A stretch of DNA of 64,000 bases from Thermofilales archaeon (GCA_028275925.1 JAPWTS010000002.1:36870-100869), one strand, 5' to 3'; shown: positions 8,346-16,950, counted from the first letter of the stretch. Program-made: numbers and translations. The notes: generated by a model from the letters alone, not told the origin.

Positions 8346-8453
8346 GGACCTCGGACGGTGAAGAATTTAACGCCCCCGTGGGCCCGCCGGAGCGGTGACG
8401 GGCGGGCCAGAGGGGGCAGAAAAGCGCGGGCGCGCGCAAAGGGGGTGGCAGGC

Positions 8454-9365
8454 TTGCCGCGCCTGGAGGTTGAGCTGGCGGGCCTCAGGCTGAGGAACCC
8501 GACAGTGCTCGCCTCGGGCGTGCTGGGGCTCAGCGCGGGCTTGGCGAAGAGGGTTGAGGAGGCCGGCGCGGGGGCCTTCACCACGAAAACCGTCACGCGT
8601 GAGCCGAGACGCGGCTACCCGAACCCCACGTTCGTCGTGCTGGAGCACGGATACCTGAACGCCGTGGGGCTCGCGAACCCCGGCATCGACTACTTCTGCC
8701 GCGAGCTGCGCGAGATGAGGCAACGCCTCAGCATCCCCATCATCCTCAGCGCGGGGGGCGGCTCGGCCGAAGAGCTGGTCGAGGTGGCCAAGCGGGGGGT
8801 CGAGTGCGGCGCTCAAGCGGTCGAGCTGAACGTTTCGTGCCCCCACGTGAGCGGGATGGGCGTGGAGCTGGGCCACCGCGCGGAGGAGGTCGCGAGCGCC
8901 GTCGGCGAGATCAAGCGGCTGGGGGTGCCCGTGTTCGTGAAGCTCTCGGTGCACCACGACTACATCAGGCTCGCCGAGGCTTGCCTCGACGCGGGCGCGA
9001 GCGGCTTCACGGCGATAAACACGGTCAGGGGAATGGCGATCGACATCTACGCTAGGAAACCCGTCCTCTCGAACGTGTACGGGGGCTACAGCGGGCGCGC
9101 GATAAAGCCGATAGCGGTCAGGGTGGTGTACGAGCTCTACGAGGCTTTCCCCGACGCGCCCATCATCGGCGTCGGCGGCGTGGACGGCTGGGAGGCGGCT
9201 CTCGAGTTCATCCTAGCCGGTGCTTCAGCCGTCGGCGTCGGATCCGAGATCGCGAGGAAGGACCTCGGGCTCTTCAAAGAAATACTAGAGGGGCTAGAGG
9301 AGTACATGGAGAGGGAGGGCTTCAACTCGATCGAAGAGCTGGTAGGATTGGCACACAGGAGCTGA
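8454..9365 (+). CDS. pyrD: Dihydroorotate dehydrogenase, class 1B catalytic subunit
   Basis: FMN flavoprotein that oxidises dihydroorotate to orotate. The N-terminus (LEVELAGLRLRNPT), the ELNVSCPH segment and the glycine-rich phosphate-binding loops near the C-terminus (GVGGV, GASAVGVGS) fit the PyrD barrel. Class 1 members use a catalytic Cys, and the Cys in NVSCPH is the natural candidate. TTG 8454 follows a Shine-Dalgarno-like gggggtgg by about 6 bp; GTG 8445 is the alternative. A TATA-like aagaattta at 8360-8368 lies between the structured RNA and the gene. It partners PyrK encoded upstream. Confidence 0.9.
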   Translation: MPRLEVELAGLRLRNPTVLASGVLGLSAGLAKRVEEAGAGAFTTKTVTREPRRGYPNPTFVVLEHGYLNAVGLANPGIDYFCRELREMRQRLSIPIILSAGGGSAEELVEVAKRGVECGAQAVELNVSCPHVSGMGVELGHRAEEVASAVGEIKRLGVPVFVKLSVHHDYIRLAEACLDAGASGFTAINTVRGMAIDIYARKPVLSNVYGGYSGRAIKPIAVRVVYELYEAFPDAPIIGVGGVDGWEAALEFILAGASAVGVGSEIARKDLGLFKEILEGLEEYMEREGFNSIEELVGLAHRS

Positions 9366-9386
9366 AGTAAAAAAGACCGCACGTAC

Positions 9387-10211
9387 TCAAATATGCTTTT
9401 CGAGCCACTCCGCAACGTCGCTCAGAACCTTTTCCCTCTCAACCTCGTTGAAGATCTCGTGCCTTAAGCCCTCGTAGATCTTCAGGGTCTTGTCGGCGGA
9501 CGCTAGAGCTTCGTAGAGCTTCCTCGAGGCGTAGGGCAGCACGATGCGGTCGTCGCCGCCGTGCAGTACGAGCGCCGGCACGGTCACCCTCCTTGCCGCG
9601 CTCCAGGCCTTAGCGGTGGCCTTGCCGAACTCTACCAGCAGCTTGACGGTCGGGTCCTTGAAGACCAGCGGGTCGCTCGCGTACTGCTGCACAACGCTCG
9701 GGTCCTTCGAAAGCAGCTCCGCCGCGACGGGCGTGCGAACCCTGGACGTGGGCCTCAGCGCTCCGAGGAGCTGGAGCGTTAACCTAGCCAGCAGCCCCAC
9801 CTTCACCTCCACGGCCGCGCCGCTCGTGATAAGCCCCGCCAGCTCGCCGCCCAGCTCGGCTGCGGCCAGCACGGCGATGAGCCCGCCCATGCTGTGGCCC
9901 AGCAGGAACGTTTTAGCGCCGGTCTCGCTCTTAACCAGCTTAGCGAAAGCGACTGTATCCTCCACGAACCGCTCGAACCGGTCCACGTAGCCGCGCGGGC
10001 TCTCGCTGCGCCCGTGCCCCCTGAGGTCGTACATGTAGAGCGCGAACCCCCGCTCCGACAGGAAGCGTCCCACGTGGTTGTACCTCCCGGCGTGCTCCGC
10101 GAAACCGTGCACACCAACAACCACCGCCTTAACCGGCCCCGCTGGAAGCCACCTGTAGATAGCGGTCCGCAAACCCGTCGGCAGGGACGCGACCTCGACC
10201 CTCGCGCCCAC
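9387..10211 (-). CDS. Alpha/beta hydrolase, monoacylglycerol lipase-like
   Basis: Serine hydrolase of the alpha/beta fold, probably acting on lipid esters. The nucleophile elbow GHSMGG places Ser at 107, the acid is Asp near 221 (GGDDR), and the base is His near 251 (LRHEIF). The oxyanion HGFAEH and the DLRGHGRS stretch are typical of lysophospholipase/monoglyceride lipases. The open frame extends further upstream, but GTG 10211 is chosen because TATA sequence on the minus strand at 10233-10241 lies 22-30 bp before it. Length 274 fits the family. There is no signal peptide, so it is likely cytosolic. Confidence 0.85.
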   Translation of the reverse strand: MGARVEVASLPTGLRTAIYRWLPAGPVKAVVVGVHGFAEHAGRYNHVGRFLSERGFALYMYDLRGHGRSESPRGYVDRFERFVEDTVAFAKLVKSETGAKTFLLGHSMGGLIAVLAAAELGGELAGLITSGAAVEVKVGLLARLTLQLLGALRPTSRVRTPVAAELLSKDPSVVQQYASDPLVFKDPTVKLLVEFGKATAKAWSAARRVTVPALVLHGGDDRIVLPYASRKLYEALASADKTLKIYEGLRHEIFNEVEREKVLSDVAEWLEKHI

Positions 10212-10339
10212 GAGCGGGGAAGGGTCGGTCCCCGGATTTATAAGCGCACGTGCTCGCGCCCCCCGGAAGGCTGCAGACGCTAGGTTTTTTAAGACCCCCT
10301 TTAAAAGGGCGCGAAAAAGTACGCGCGCCTGGGGGGGAG

Positions 10340-10726
10340 ATGAGGGGGGTGGGATTAGGTCGGCACGTGATAGCGGAGTTACTTGACTGCGATAGATCCG
10401 CGTTGGACGACGCGAAGCTAGTGGAGGCTGCACTCCTCGAAGCCGCCAAAGCCACGAAGAGCAAAGTAATTTCGCACTACGTTTACCGCTTCAAGCCGCA
10501 CGGGGTGAGCGGTTACGTGCTCGTGGCGGAGTCTCACCTCTCGATCCACACGTGGCCGGAGTACGGCTACGCTGCCGTGGACGTGTTCACGTGCGGCGAG
10601 CACACGGACCCCTGGGCTGGGCTCGAGGTACTAAAGGAGCGCTTGAAAGCCCGCCGCGTCAGCGTGGTAAGCATGGAGAGAGGAGTGGGAGTGGCAGAAA
10701 CGGAAAAAGCCGCAACGACAGTTTAG
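10340..10726 (+). CDS. speD: SpeD-family pyruvoyl decarboxylase (AdoMet or arginine decarboxylase)
   Basis: Self-cleaving pyruvoyl enzyme of polyamine synthesis. The processing site is Glu64-Ser65 in AESHLSIHTWPE; Ser65 becomes the pyruvoyl group, and His70 and Cys85 are the conserved processing residues. The length of 128 fits archaeal SpeD. ATG 10340 follows a gggggggag ribosome-binding sequence, with a TATA-like ctttaaaag at 10300-10308. Crenarchaea have relatives that decarboxylate arginine instead of AdoMet. I cannot tell the two apart from sequence alone, so substrate is open. Confidence 0.85.
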   Translation: MRGVGLGRHVIAELLDCDRSALDDAKLVEAALLEAAKATKSKVISHYVYRFKPHGVSGYVLVAESHLSIHTWPEYGYAAVDVFTCGEHTDPWAGLEVLKERLKARRVSVVSMERGVGVAETEKAATTV

Positions 10727-10755
10727 AAAATAAAAATTTATATTTTTTATTTTTA

Positions 10756-11307
10756 TCACTTCACCATCGACTCCAGCTTCCACTTCATCAGCCTTTCGAG
10801 GAGGGCGGCGGCGTCACTGTAGGAGAGGTTCGTCGTGTCGAGCACCATGTCGTAGAGCGAGGGGTCGGTGAAGTGCTTCTTGTACAGCCTCTCGGTCAGC
10901 CTATCCCTATCTTCGTCGCTCCTTTCCACCTCCCTCATCGCTTCCTCGAGGCTGATCCCCCTGCGCTTAGCCACTCTCTCCGCTCGCACCTTCTTGTCGG
11001 CGTAGAGGAATACCTTCAGGAGGACCGGCCTGTCCAGGAGCATGAGCGCGGTGCGCCCCTCGACTATCACGTTGCCCTCGTTGAGGTAGTCGAGCGCGAC
11101 GTTCCTAACAAGGTCCTCGAGGTCGATCTCGCCGTCCCTAGCCATCTGCGCCAGCTCCGCGAACGTCACCCGCTTCTCCGACACGATCTCCCTGATGATC
11201 CTCTCGCTGTTGACGACGCTCAACCCGGTCCGCTTAGCGAGCTCGAAGGCCACGGAGGTGCAGCCGGCACCGAGCATGCCGGGTATGAGGACGACTACCT
11301 TCTCCAC
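10756..11307 (-). CDS. Cytidylate kinase-like nucleotide kinase
   Basis: Small P-loop kinase of about 183 residues. The phosphate loop is GMLGAGCTS near the N-terminus. It lacks the usual Walker Lys, as do archaeal CMP kinases and the cytidylate-kinase-like family. A regular helical lid region with Arg/Asp pairs follows. GTG 11307 is chosen over the upstream ATG 11328 because the AT-rich box at 11330-11338 lies 24-31 bp upstream. Family is likely; CMP as substrate is inference. It is divergent from the rhomboid gene. Confidence 0.65.
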   Translation of the reverse strand: MEKVVVLIPGMLGAGCTSVAFELAKRTGLSVVNSERIIREIVSEKRVTFAELAQMARDGEIDLEDLVRNVALDYLNEGNVIVEGRTALMLLDRPVLLKVFLYADKKVRAERVAKRRGISLEEAMREVERSDEDRDRLTERLYKKHFTDPSLYDMVLDTTNLSYSDAAALLERLMKWKLESMVK

Positions 11308-11329
11308 GCGCGCGCTGCCGAGCGGCACC

Positions 11330-11338
11330 GTAATATGC
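11330..11338. promoter_or_regulatory. Single TATA-like element between divergent genes
   Basis: The only AT-rich run (gtaatatgc) between the kinase and rhomboid genes sits 24-31 bp from the GTG of the one and 22-30 bp from the GTG of the other. It could serve both directions. Confidence 0.45.
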
Positions 11339-11359
11339 TTGTCGCCACACCTCGAGCGC

Positions 11360-12022
11360 GTGATCCCTGTCGGCGACGACGTCAGGCGCAGGGCGGCGCC
11401 CGCCGCGACTTACACGCTGATCGCTGGCAACGTGGCGGCTTTCGCCTACTCGCTGGCGCGAGGCTTCGAGTACGTGGTCTCCAGCTACGGCTTCAAGCCG
11501 GCTTACCTCCTGGAGGGGGTTAAGCTGGAGACTCTGCTCACCTCGCTGTTCCTGCATGGTGGTTTCGCGCACCTAGCGGGGAACATGCTCTTCCTGTACA
11601 TCTTCGGTAGGAGCGTGGAAGACCGGCTCGGCCCCCTCCCCTACTTCCTGCTCTACCTAGCGAGCGGCGTGGCCGGCTGCCTGCTCCACTCGGCTGCCGT
11701 CCTCCTGATGCCCCCGAGCTTGGTCGCGGGGGAGCTCGCGCGCCCCCTCATCGGCGCCTCGGGCGCGATATCCGGCGTTCTCGGCGCGTACGTCGTCTTC
11801 TTCCCCGAAGCGCGCGTGCTCACGCTCGTACCCTACTACTACATCGTCCTGCTGAGGGTTCCGGCGCGCTTCTACGTCCTCGCGTGGTTCGCCTACCAGC
11901 TGGCTCTCGGAGCCGCCGGCTTGGGGTACCCCCTCGCGGTGGCCGCTTGGGCCCACGTCGGCGGGTTCGCGGCGGGCGCCGCCGCCGCGCTGGCTCTCGA
12001 GCGCGTGGCGCGCAGGCCTTAG
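11360..12022 (+). CDS. Rhomboid-family intramembrane serine protease
   Basis: Six-helix membrane protease. The catalytic dyad is visible: Ser134 in GASGAISG and His199 in HVGG; HLAGNMLFLYIFG carries the loop-1/TM2 signature His and Asn. Length 220 is near the minimal rhomboid core. GTG 11360 is picked because of its spacing from the shared TATA; TTG 11339 is the alternative and would overlap that box. The C-terminus overlaps the phosphatase gene by 4 bp on the opposite strand. Substrate unknown. Confidence 0.88.
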   Translation: MIPVGDDVRRRAAPAATYTLIAGNVAAFAYSLARGFEYVVSSYGFKPAYLLEGVKLETLLTSLFLHGGFAHLAGNMLFLYIFGRSVEDRLGPLPYFLLYLASGVAGCLLHSAAVLLMPPSLVAGELARPLIGASGAISGVLGAYVVFFPEARVLTLVPYYYIVLLRVPARFYVLAWFAYQLALGAAGLGYPLAVAAWAHVGGFAAGAAAALALERVARRP

Positions 12023-12852
12023 GTGAGGGCTACGAGCCTCCAGGAAGCGCCCTCGAGGAGCGCGGCTTTAGGGCGCGTAGCTGGGTAGTAACGGCACGAG
12101 AAGAGGGAGAGCACCATCCCCCCGAAGTACTCGTGGAAACCCTCCGGGAAGTACTCGTGGGCTCTCACCATCAGCTTGAGGCCGTTCGCCGCGAAGAACT
12201 CCTCCACGGCCCTGCGGCCGTAAAGGTTGATGCCGGGCCCCCGGGGGCTCGGCGCGAAGTACTCCACGCTCTCATCGGGGTCGTTCCAGAGGAGCTGGAG
12301 GGCGATCGGGTTGCTCGGCTCGAGATCCCCCTTGGGCAGGCCGCGCACCGTTTCGACGCTGCGCAAGCCCTCGGCCACGCCGCCGTGGACCGCGAACACC
12401 TCGCCGTTGAGGACTGCGGCATACGGCATGCTGGAGAACACCTCCGCGTACATCCTGTAGGCACGAGGGCCGTAGCGCCCCACCACTTCCCAGTAGAAGC
12501 CGTAACCGTAGTTCATCAGAGGGGACTCGTGGTTGCCTCTGAGCAGGTAAACGCGCTCCGGCCGCTCGACCTTTTCCGCCAGCAGGAAGTTGACGTTCTT
12601 CAGCTGCTCCAAGCCCCTATCGACGTAGTCGCCGAGGAAGAGGGTGAGCTTCGCTTCCTCCGACAGCGCCCTCCGAGAGGACTCGAAATCCCCGTGCGTG
12701 TCGCCGACGACCAGCGCGCTCCCCTCGAGCTCCAGCAGCTGCGGCTCCGAGCGGAAGACGCTCCGAGCTTCCTCCAGCAGCTCAACCAGCTCCCCGGCGC
12801 TCAACCGGTCCGCGAGCTCGGGGTTTCCAACAACCTTTCTGGCGACGCTCAT
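12019..12852 (-). CDS. PPP-family serine/threonine protein phosphatase
   Basis: Metal-dependent phosphoprotein phosphatase related to eukaryotic PP1/PP2A. All signature motifs are present: GDTHG (50-54), GDYVDRG (74-80), GNHE (106-109), a later HGGV near 156, and a C-terminal RAHE stretch. Length 277 fits archaeal PP1-type enzymes. Cytosolic. Its start codon overlaps the end of the small cysteine-containing protein upstream by 4 bp, so the two are likely co-translated. Confidence 0.9.
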   Translation of the reverse strand: MSVARKVVGNPELADRLSAGELVELLEEARSVFRSEPQLLELEGSALVVGDTHGDFESSRRALSEEAKLTLFLGDYVDRGLEQLKNVNFLLAEKVERPERVYLLRGNHESPLMNYGYGFYWEVVGRYGPRAYRMYAEVFSSMPYAAVLNGEVFAVHGGVAEGLRSVETVRGLPKGDLEPSNPIALQLLWNDPDESVEYFAPSPRGPGINLYGRRAVEEFFAANGLKLMVRAHEYFPEGFHEYFGGMVLSLFSCRYYPATRPKAALLEGASWRLVALT

Positions 12853-13088
12853 TGCTGGAGCGGTAAGCCCCGGCAGTGGACGACCCCTTTAACCCTCCTC
12901 ACGAAGTTGGGACAGAAGTAGCACTGGAGGAAGGGCACCTCCCTGCCGAGCACAGGGCAATCCACCACCTCCCTCCTCATCTTGGAGACGAACTTGGGGG
13001 AGAGCCCCTTTAAGCGCTCCTTCACCTCATCGGGAACCTTCACCGGTCTCCCAACCTCCCTCACTTCCAGCTCGTACTTCGCGCCCAC
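12849..13088 (-). CDS. Small conserved-looking protein with Cys-x2-Cys, coupled to the phosphatase
   Basis: 79 residues, charged N-terminal half, then Cys44, the pair Cys56/Cys59 (LQCYFCPN) and a late CysArg, which could bind a metal. No family that I can name. ATG 13088 is preceded by a TATA-like cctataaact on the minus side (about 13111-13120). The 4-bp overlap with the phosphatase suggests that it acts with that enzyme, perhaps as a regulatory or specificity subunit; that is inference only. Confidence 0.65.
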   Translation of the reverse strand: MGAKYELEVREVGRPVKVPDEVKERLKGLSPKFVSKMRREVVDCPVLGREVPFLQCYFCPNFVRRVKGVVHCRGLPLQQ

Positions 13089-13173
13089 AGCAGGCCTCCC
13101 CAGCGCGCTCCTATAAACTTGAGCGCGGTCGGCGACCGCTAGTTTAAAAATCGCTTGGCGACGAGCCGGGCTT

Positions 13174-13833
13174 GTGCCGTGGCTGTACGAGGTTGCGAAA
13201 GCGGTGGGCGGCTACGCCGGGATTTTCGTCGTCTCAGCGCTGGGCAACATGATCCCCTTCATCCCGATCCCGTACCTGGCTGCCGTCTACTTCTACTCGA
13301 TGAGGGTTGGGGCCCACCCGCTGCTGATCGGGGTGGTGAGCGGGCTCGGCGGCGCTGTGGGCAAGCTCGCGGTCTACGCCCTCGGCAGGGGCTCGAGGAT
13401 CCTCCTGAAGAGGGAAACGAGGGACCGCTACGAGAGGATCGGCAAGCTGTTGAGGAGCTACGGCGCCCTAGCCGCCTTCCTCTTCGCTGTCACGCCCTCC
13501 CCCGACGACGTCATCGTCATACCCCTGGGGCTGATGAAGTACGACGCTCTCAAGCTCTTCCTCGGCCTGGCCGCTGGGAAGATCGTGCTGTCCACGGCGA
13601 CCGCTTACGCCGGCAGGACCGTAGCGGCGCTGGCGAGGCACGAGCTGGTGCTCGAGCTCGTCGCCTCTCTTGTGCTTTTCGGGATCGTGATCGCGCTCCT
13701 CGTGTTCTTCGACTGGGAGAAGATACTGGAAACCTTAGCCGACCGCGGGATCAAGGGGCTCGCGGCAGAGCTGAAGGAGCGGGGGCTCGCAGCCGTAGCA
13801 AGACCCAGGGGGGCTAGGGCTTCGCAGCGATAG
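13174..13833 (+). CDS. VTT/DedA-like membrane protein
   Basis: 219-residue membrane protein with the VTT (SNARE-associated/DedA) layout: a re-entrant Gly/Pro-rich segment (NMIPFIPIPYL), a conserved central GxxGGAVGKL stretch, further helices (FLFAVTPSPDDVIVIPLG) and a basic tail. VTT proteins are implicated in lipid scrambling or transport. GTG 13174 follows TATA agtttaaaaa (13141-13150) at leaderless spacing. The 3' end overlaps ridA by 20 bp, convergently. Confidence 0.75.
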   Translation: MPWLYEVAKAVGGYAGIFVVSALGNMIPFIPIPYLAAVYFYSMRVGAHPLLIGVVSGLGGAVGKLAVYALGRGSRILLKRETRDRYERIGKLLRSYGALAAFLFAVTPSPDDVIVIPLGLMKYDALKLFLGLAAGKIVLSTATAYAGRTVAALARHELVLELVASLVLFGIVIALLVFFDWEKILETLADRGIKGLAAELKERGLAAVARPRGARASQR

Positions 13834-14191
13834 CGGCGATCTCCACGAGGGCCCCCGCCGGCAGCCCGCTCACCTCAACCACCGCCCTCGCCGGGTACGT
13901 TTTGAAGTACTGCGCGTACACCTCGTTGAACTCCCTGTACTGGGAAATGTCGCGGAGGAAAACGATCACGAACACGACGTCCTCCATGGAGAAGCCGGCC
14001 GCCTCGATCACCGCCTTCAGGTTCTCCAGGGCTTGGCGCGCCTGCTCGCGCACACCCCCCTCCACGAGCTTGCCCGTCGCCGGATCTATGCCTATCTGCC
14101 CCGACACGAAGAGCAGGTTGCCGACCCTGCGGGCTTGCGAGTAAGGGCCGATCGGCTTGGGAGCCTTCTCCGTGAATATCACGCTGCTCAC
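13814..14191 (-). CDS. ridA: RidA-family enamine/imine deaminase
   Basis: 125-residue RidA (YjgF/UK114) protein that hydrolyses reactive enamines released by PLP enzymes. It has the typical N-terminal APKPIGPYSQA, the FVSGQIG motif and the conserved Arg in the PARAVVEV segment. The open frame continues far upstream, but GTG 14191 gives the family length and lies about 25 bp after TATA sequence on the minus strand near 14209-14221. Likely a cytosolic trimer. Confidence 0.93.
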   Translation of the reverse strand: MSSVIFTEKAPKPIGPYSQARRVGNLLFVSGQIGIDPATGKLVEGGVREQARQALENLKAVIEAAGFSMEDVVFVIVFLRDISQYREFNEVYAQYFKTYPARAVVEVSGLPAGALVEIAAIAAKP

Positions 14192-14283
14192 GGGGCGAGC
14201 CGCGCTCCGATCTAAATAAGGGTAGCGCATCGGCTGGGTGCGACCGCAGAAAAAAGGCCTGGTGCACGGCCGCGCGGTCGAGA

Positions 14284-15216
14284 TCATGCGCTTTTCGCTT
14301 CTTCGACTTTTGCCTCCTTTATCTGCTCCAGCAGCCTCTGAGCCCTGCTCCTCACCACCCACCGGTCCCTCAGCCCGTCGAAGCCCTGCCTCTCGACCCT
14401 CAGCGAGGCGGCGGCCGCCGCCATCGCTGCCGCCTCCTCGAGCGGCGTGCCGCGCGCCCGCTCGAGCGCGAAAACCGTGAGGAAGATGTCGCCGGCCCCC
14501 GTCGTGTCGACCACCTGCTCTGGTTGCATGGCGGGCACGTAGAGCAAGCGGCCCTCCGCGGCGACGTACGCGCCGGTGTAGCCCATCGTCACGAGGACCG
14601 CCTTCGGGCCGCGGGCTGCCATCCACTCGGCAGCTCGCTCCGGCTCCATGCCGGTCAGGACGCGAGCTTCCTCGGCGTCGGCGTGCACGATGTCGGCGCT
14701 GCCGAGCGCCCTGAGCGCTTGCTCGCTCTTGACCAGCTTGACAACCTCCTTCGGCTTCGCCGACCTCAGGTAACCCTGCAGGTCCACCGCGGTCAGCGCC
14801 GCTCGGGAGCGTATCGACTCCAGCGCTTCGAGCGGGACCTCGCCGATCACCGGCCCGACCACCGCCACCTTGCCGCTGAGGTCCACCGCCTCGACGTCGA
14901 CCAACCCGATGTCCTCCGCCCTCGCTTGGAGCACGAGCTCCCTCTCGGCGTTCCTGTACGTCAACCTGAAGCGCGTCGTCTTGGTGCCGCGGACCATGCG
15001 GAGGTGGGAGATGTCTACGCCGCTCCTCGAGAGGAAAATTAAGTACTCGTCCGGGAAGTCCTCGCCCACCTTCGAGACGATCGAAGGCTCGAAGCCGTAC
15101 CTGAGGGCGGTGAGCGCCCCGTAGACGACGGTCCCGCCCAAGCTCTGCCAGCGCGCGCCGCCCCTCACCACGGTGTCTATCACCACGTGCCCGAAGAACA
15201 CGGCTTCCGGCGCCAA
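14284..15216 (-). CDS. PfkB/ribokinase-family carbohydrate or nucleoside kinase
   Basis: 310-residue sugar/nucleoside kinase. The C-terminal DTTGAGDIF motif holds the catalytic Asp and anion hole, and an N-terminal Gly-Gly (LGGTVVYGA) forms the substrate side. Substrate cannot be read from sequence; archaeal relatives act on nucleosides, ribose-1-phosphate-related sugars or myo-inositol. It begins 2 bp after the YjbQ stop, so the two are one operon from the promoter near 15666. Confidence 0.88.
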   Translation of the reverse strand: MAPEAVFFGHVVIDTVVRGGARWQSLGGTVVYGALTALRYGFEPSIVSKVGEDFPDEYLIFLSRSGVDISHLRMVRGTKTTRFRLTYRNAERELVLQARAEDIGLVDVEAVDLSGKVAVVGPVIGEVPLEALESIRSRAALTAVDLQGYLRSAKPKEVVKLVKSEQALRALGSADIVHADAEEARVLTGMEPERAAEWMAARGPKAVLVTMGYTGAYVAAEGRLLYVPAMQPEQVVDTTGAGDIFLTVFALERARGTPLEEAAAMAAAAASLRVERQGFDGLRDRWVVRSRAQRLLEQIKEAKVEEAKSA

Positions 15217-15218
15217 GG

Positions 15219-15641
15219 CTACTCACCTATCACCTCGATCACTACCCTCCTCGAGGCGCGGGGGCCGTCGAGCTCTACGAGAAAAATGTTCTGCCAAGTG
15301 CCGCGCACGATCCGGCCATCCTTCACGGGGAAGATCCGGGCGGAGCCCACGAAAGCCGACGCCAGGTGGGCCGCCGCGTTGTCGTCGATCCTGTTGTGCT
15401 CCCACGCGCCATCGTCGGGGAACTCCTCGGCGAACTTCCTCAGGATGTCGTTCATGAGGCCTCTCTCGTGCTCGTTGGCGATGACGGCGGCGGTCGCGTG
15501 CGGCGCGAAAACCAGGCACAGCCCGTTCGCTACCCCGCTCTCCGCCACCGCCTTCTCGACCTCGTAGGTGATGTCGACGAGCTCTTTGCGGCGCGCTGTC
15601 TTAATGCTGAGCTCCTTGAAGTAGATTTTCAAGGTCGGCAC
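15219..15641 (-). CDS. YjbQ/UPF0047 family protein
   Basis: 140-residue member of the YjbQ family (secondary thiamine-phosphate synthase activity reported for the group). Characteristic parts are the FAPHATAAVIANE segment with its His, the central WEHNRIDDNAAAHL and the late QNIFLVELDGPR. GTG 15641 lies 22-30 bp from TATA cttataaag (15663-15671, read on the minus strand), so the longer upstream frame is discarded. First gene of the operon with the PfkB kinase. Confidence 0.88.
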   Translation of the reverse strand: MPTLKIYFKELSIKTARRKELVDITYEVEKAVAESGVANGLCLVFAPHATAAVIANEHERGLMNDILRKFAEEFPDDGAWEHNRIDDNAAAHLASAFVGSARIFPVKDGRIVRGTWQNIFLVELDGPRASRRVVIEVIGE

Positions 15642-15720
15642 CGCGCCCACGCACCAGCGCGGCTTATAAAGCACGCGCCCCAGCGCCACGTTTTTAAAGC
15701 GGGTGCAGGGCCTCCACGCT

Positions 15721-15963
15721 ATGGCGTCGAGCGGGGTTAAAGTGGTGGCTTACCTCATCCTAGTCGTTTCGCCGGGCAAGGAGTACGAGATCCTGAGGAA
15801 GCTCCTCGAGCTCGAGGCGGTGAGCGAAGCGCACATCGTGTACGGCGAGTTCGACATCGTGGCCAAGCTGGAGGTGAACGACCTCAGCGAGCTCGAGAGG
15901 ACCGTCATGGGGGTCAGGAAGATACCGGGCGTGGAGCGGTCCGTCACGTTGATCGCAGCTTGA
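15721..15963 (+). CDS. Stand-alone Lrp/AsnC ligand-binding (RAM) domain protein
   Basis: 80 residues with the beta-alpha-beta-beta-alpha-beta pattern of the Lrp C-terminal ligand-binding domain, including YGEFDIVAKLEV and the final IPGVERSVTLI. There is no DNA-binding helix-turn-helix. Such stand-alone RAM proteins may bind amino acids and modulate full-length Lrp factors. ATG 15721 lies about 25 bp after TATA tttttaaag (15691-15699). Confidence 0.85.
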   Translation: MASSGVKVVAYLILVVSPGKEYEILRKLLELEAVSEAHIVYGEFDIVAKLEVNDLSELERTVMGVRKIPGVERSVTLIAA

Positions 15964-16018
15964 GCGGCCCGGCCGGGCGCTGCTTCGCGCGCCGAGCGGT
16001 AACCCCCTTCTCCTCGCC

Positions 16019-16882
16019 TTAAACCCTCTTTATCGCGTTGTATGCTAGGTATGCGGCGAGCGCGAGGGCTACAGGGAGCGGGAGGGCTGGAGCATAGCCC
16101 CTCTTCTCCGCGAGTTTCAGCGTGAGCGCGAGGCCGACGATCGCTGCGGGGATTACGAGGAGCATCCTGAGGACGTCGGGCGAGGGGGTTAGGAGGGCCA
16201 GCGAGCTCGTAGCCCCGTAGAGCACGACGTCGCCCATCCCGAGGGCTACGCCGCCGACGTTCACGGTGAAGGGTGTGAGCGGGGAGGGCCTCCTATCGCT
16301 CTCGCCCCGGCTGGAGGGGCCTTTGGGGAGGCCGTCGAGCAGGCGCTTCAGCGGCCCCTTGTAAACCGCGTAGAGGTCGTAAGCTGCTGCGGCGGCGAGC
16401 ATCGCTACGAGGCTCGCGGGCGGCACCATGGCCGCTATGATGGAGCCCGTGAGGGAGCCGACGGCGACTTGCGTCAGCACGACCAGCGGTGAGAGGGGGC
16501 GGAGGGCGAGGGAAATGGTCGCCGAGAGGGCGAACGCGAGCGAGGCGAGCGTCGCCGGCGCGGGCTCCACCCCGCAGGCTACAGTGAACGTCTCGCCCAC
16601 GAGGAAAGCGGCCATGAAGAACGCGAAGTAACCTAGGGCCTTCACGAGCGCGAAGCGGATCCTGGTCAAAGCTAGCAGCAGCAGGGCCCCAGCCAGCAGC
16701 AGCGACGCGAAAAGCAGCGCGTTGAAGAACGCCGCGCCGGCCCCCTCCTCCTTCACGAAAGGCCCCTCGATCTCCTCGGCCAGCCCGGTGGCGGCGAGCA
16801 ACCACCCCCCTAAACCGCCGAGCAGGAGGCACAGCACGACCGCTAGGTAAAGCCAGGGCGAAGCGGCTCTCACGGAAGCCAC
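16019..16882 (-). CDS. Presenilin/signal peptide peptidase-like intramembrane aspartyl protease
   Basis: About nine hydrophobic segments over 287 residues. The paired catalytic motifs of family A22 are present: Tyr168-Asp169 (AYDLYAVYK) and GMGD with Asp218, plus the C-terminal PAL triad at 265-267. Archaeal presenilin homologues have this size and order. The loop between the two aspartates (180-205) is hydrophilic, as expected. GTG start, with an AT-rich stretch about 25 bp upstream. Substrates unknown. Confidence 0.88.
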   Translation of the reverse strand: MASVRAASPWLYLAVVLCLLLGGLGGWLLAATGLAEEIEGPFVKEEGAGAAFFNALLFASLLLAGALLLLALTRIRFALVKALGYFAFFMAAFLVGETFTVACGVEPAPATLASLAFALSATISLALRPLSPLVVLTQVAVGSLTGSIIAAMVPPASLVAMLAAAAAYDLYAVYKGPLKRLLDGLPKGPSSRGESDRRPSPLTPFTVNVGGVALGMGDVVLYGATSSLALLTPSPDVLRMLLVIPAAIVGLALTLKLAEKRGYAPALPLPVALALAAYLAYNAIKRV

Positions 16883-16950
16883 CGTGCGCGAGGGGGTTTA
16901 TCGCTTTCGCGCGCGCAAGACCTTTTATACCTCGAGCCGAGCGGCCGCTC

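Noticed and set aside
13125..13139. Inverted repeat gcggtc/gaccgc before the VTT gene
   Set aside because: Six-base arms are within chance expectation in such GC-rich DNA; adjacent TATA boxes explain the gap.
13814..15226. 470-codon frame covering ridA and pfkB regions
   Set aside because: Only its last 125 codons are RidA; the rest is the complement-frame shadow of the PfkB gene on the same strand.
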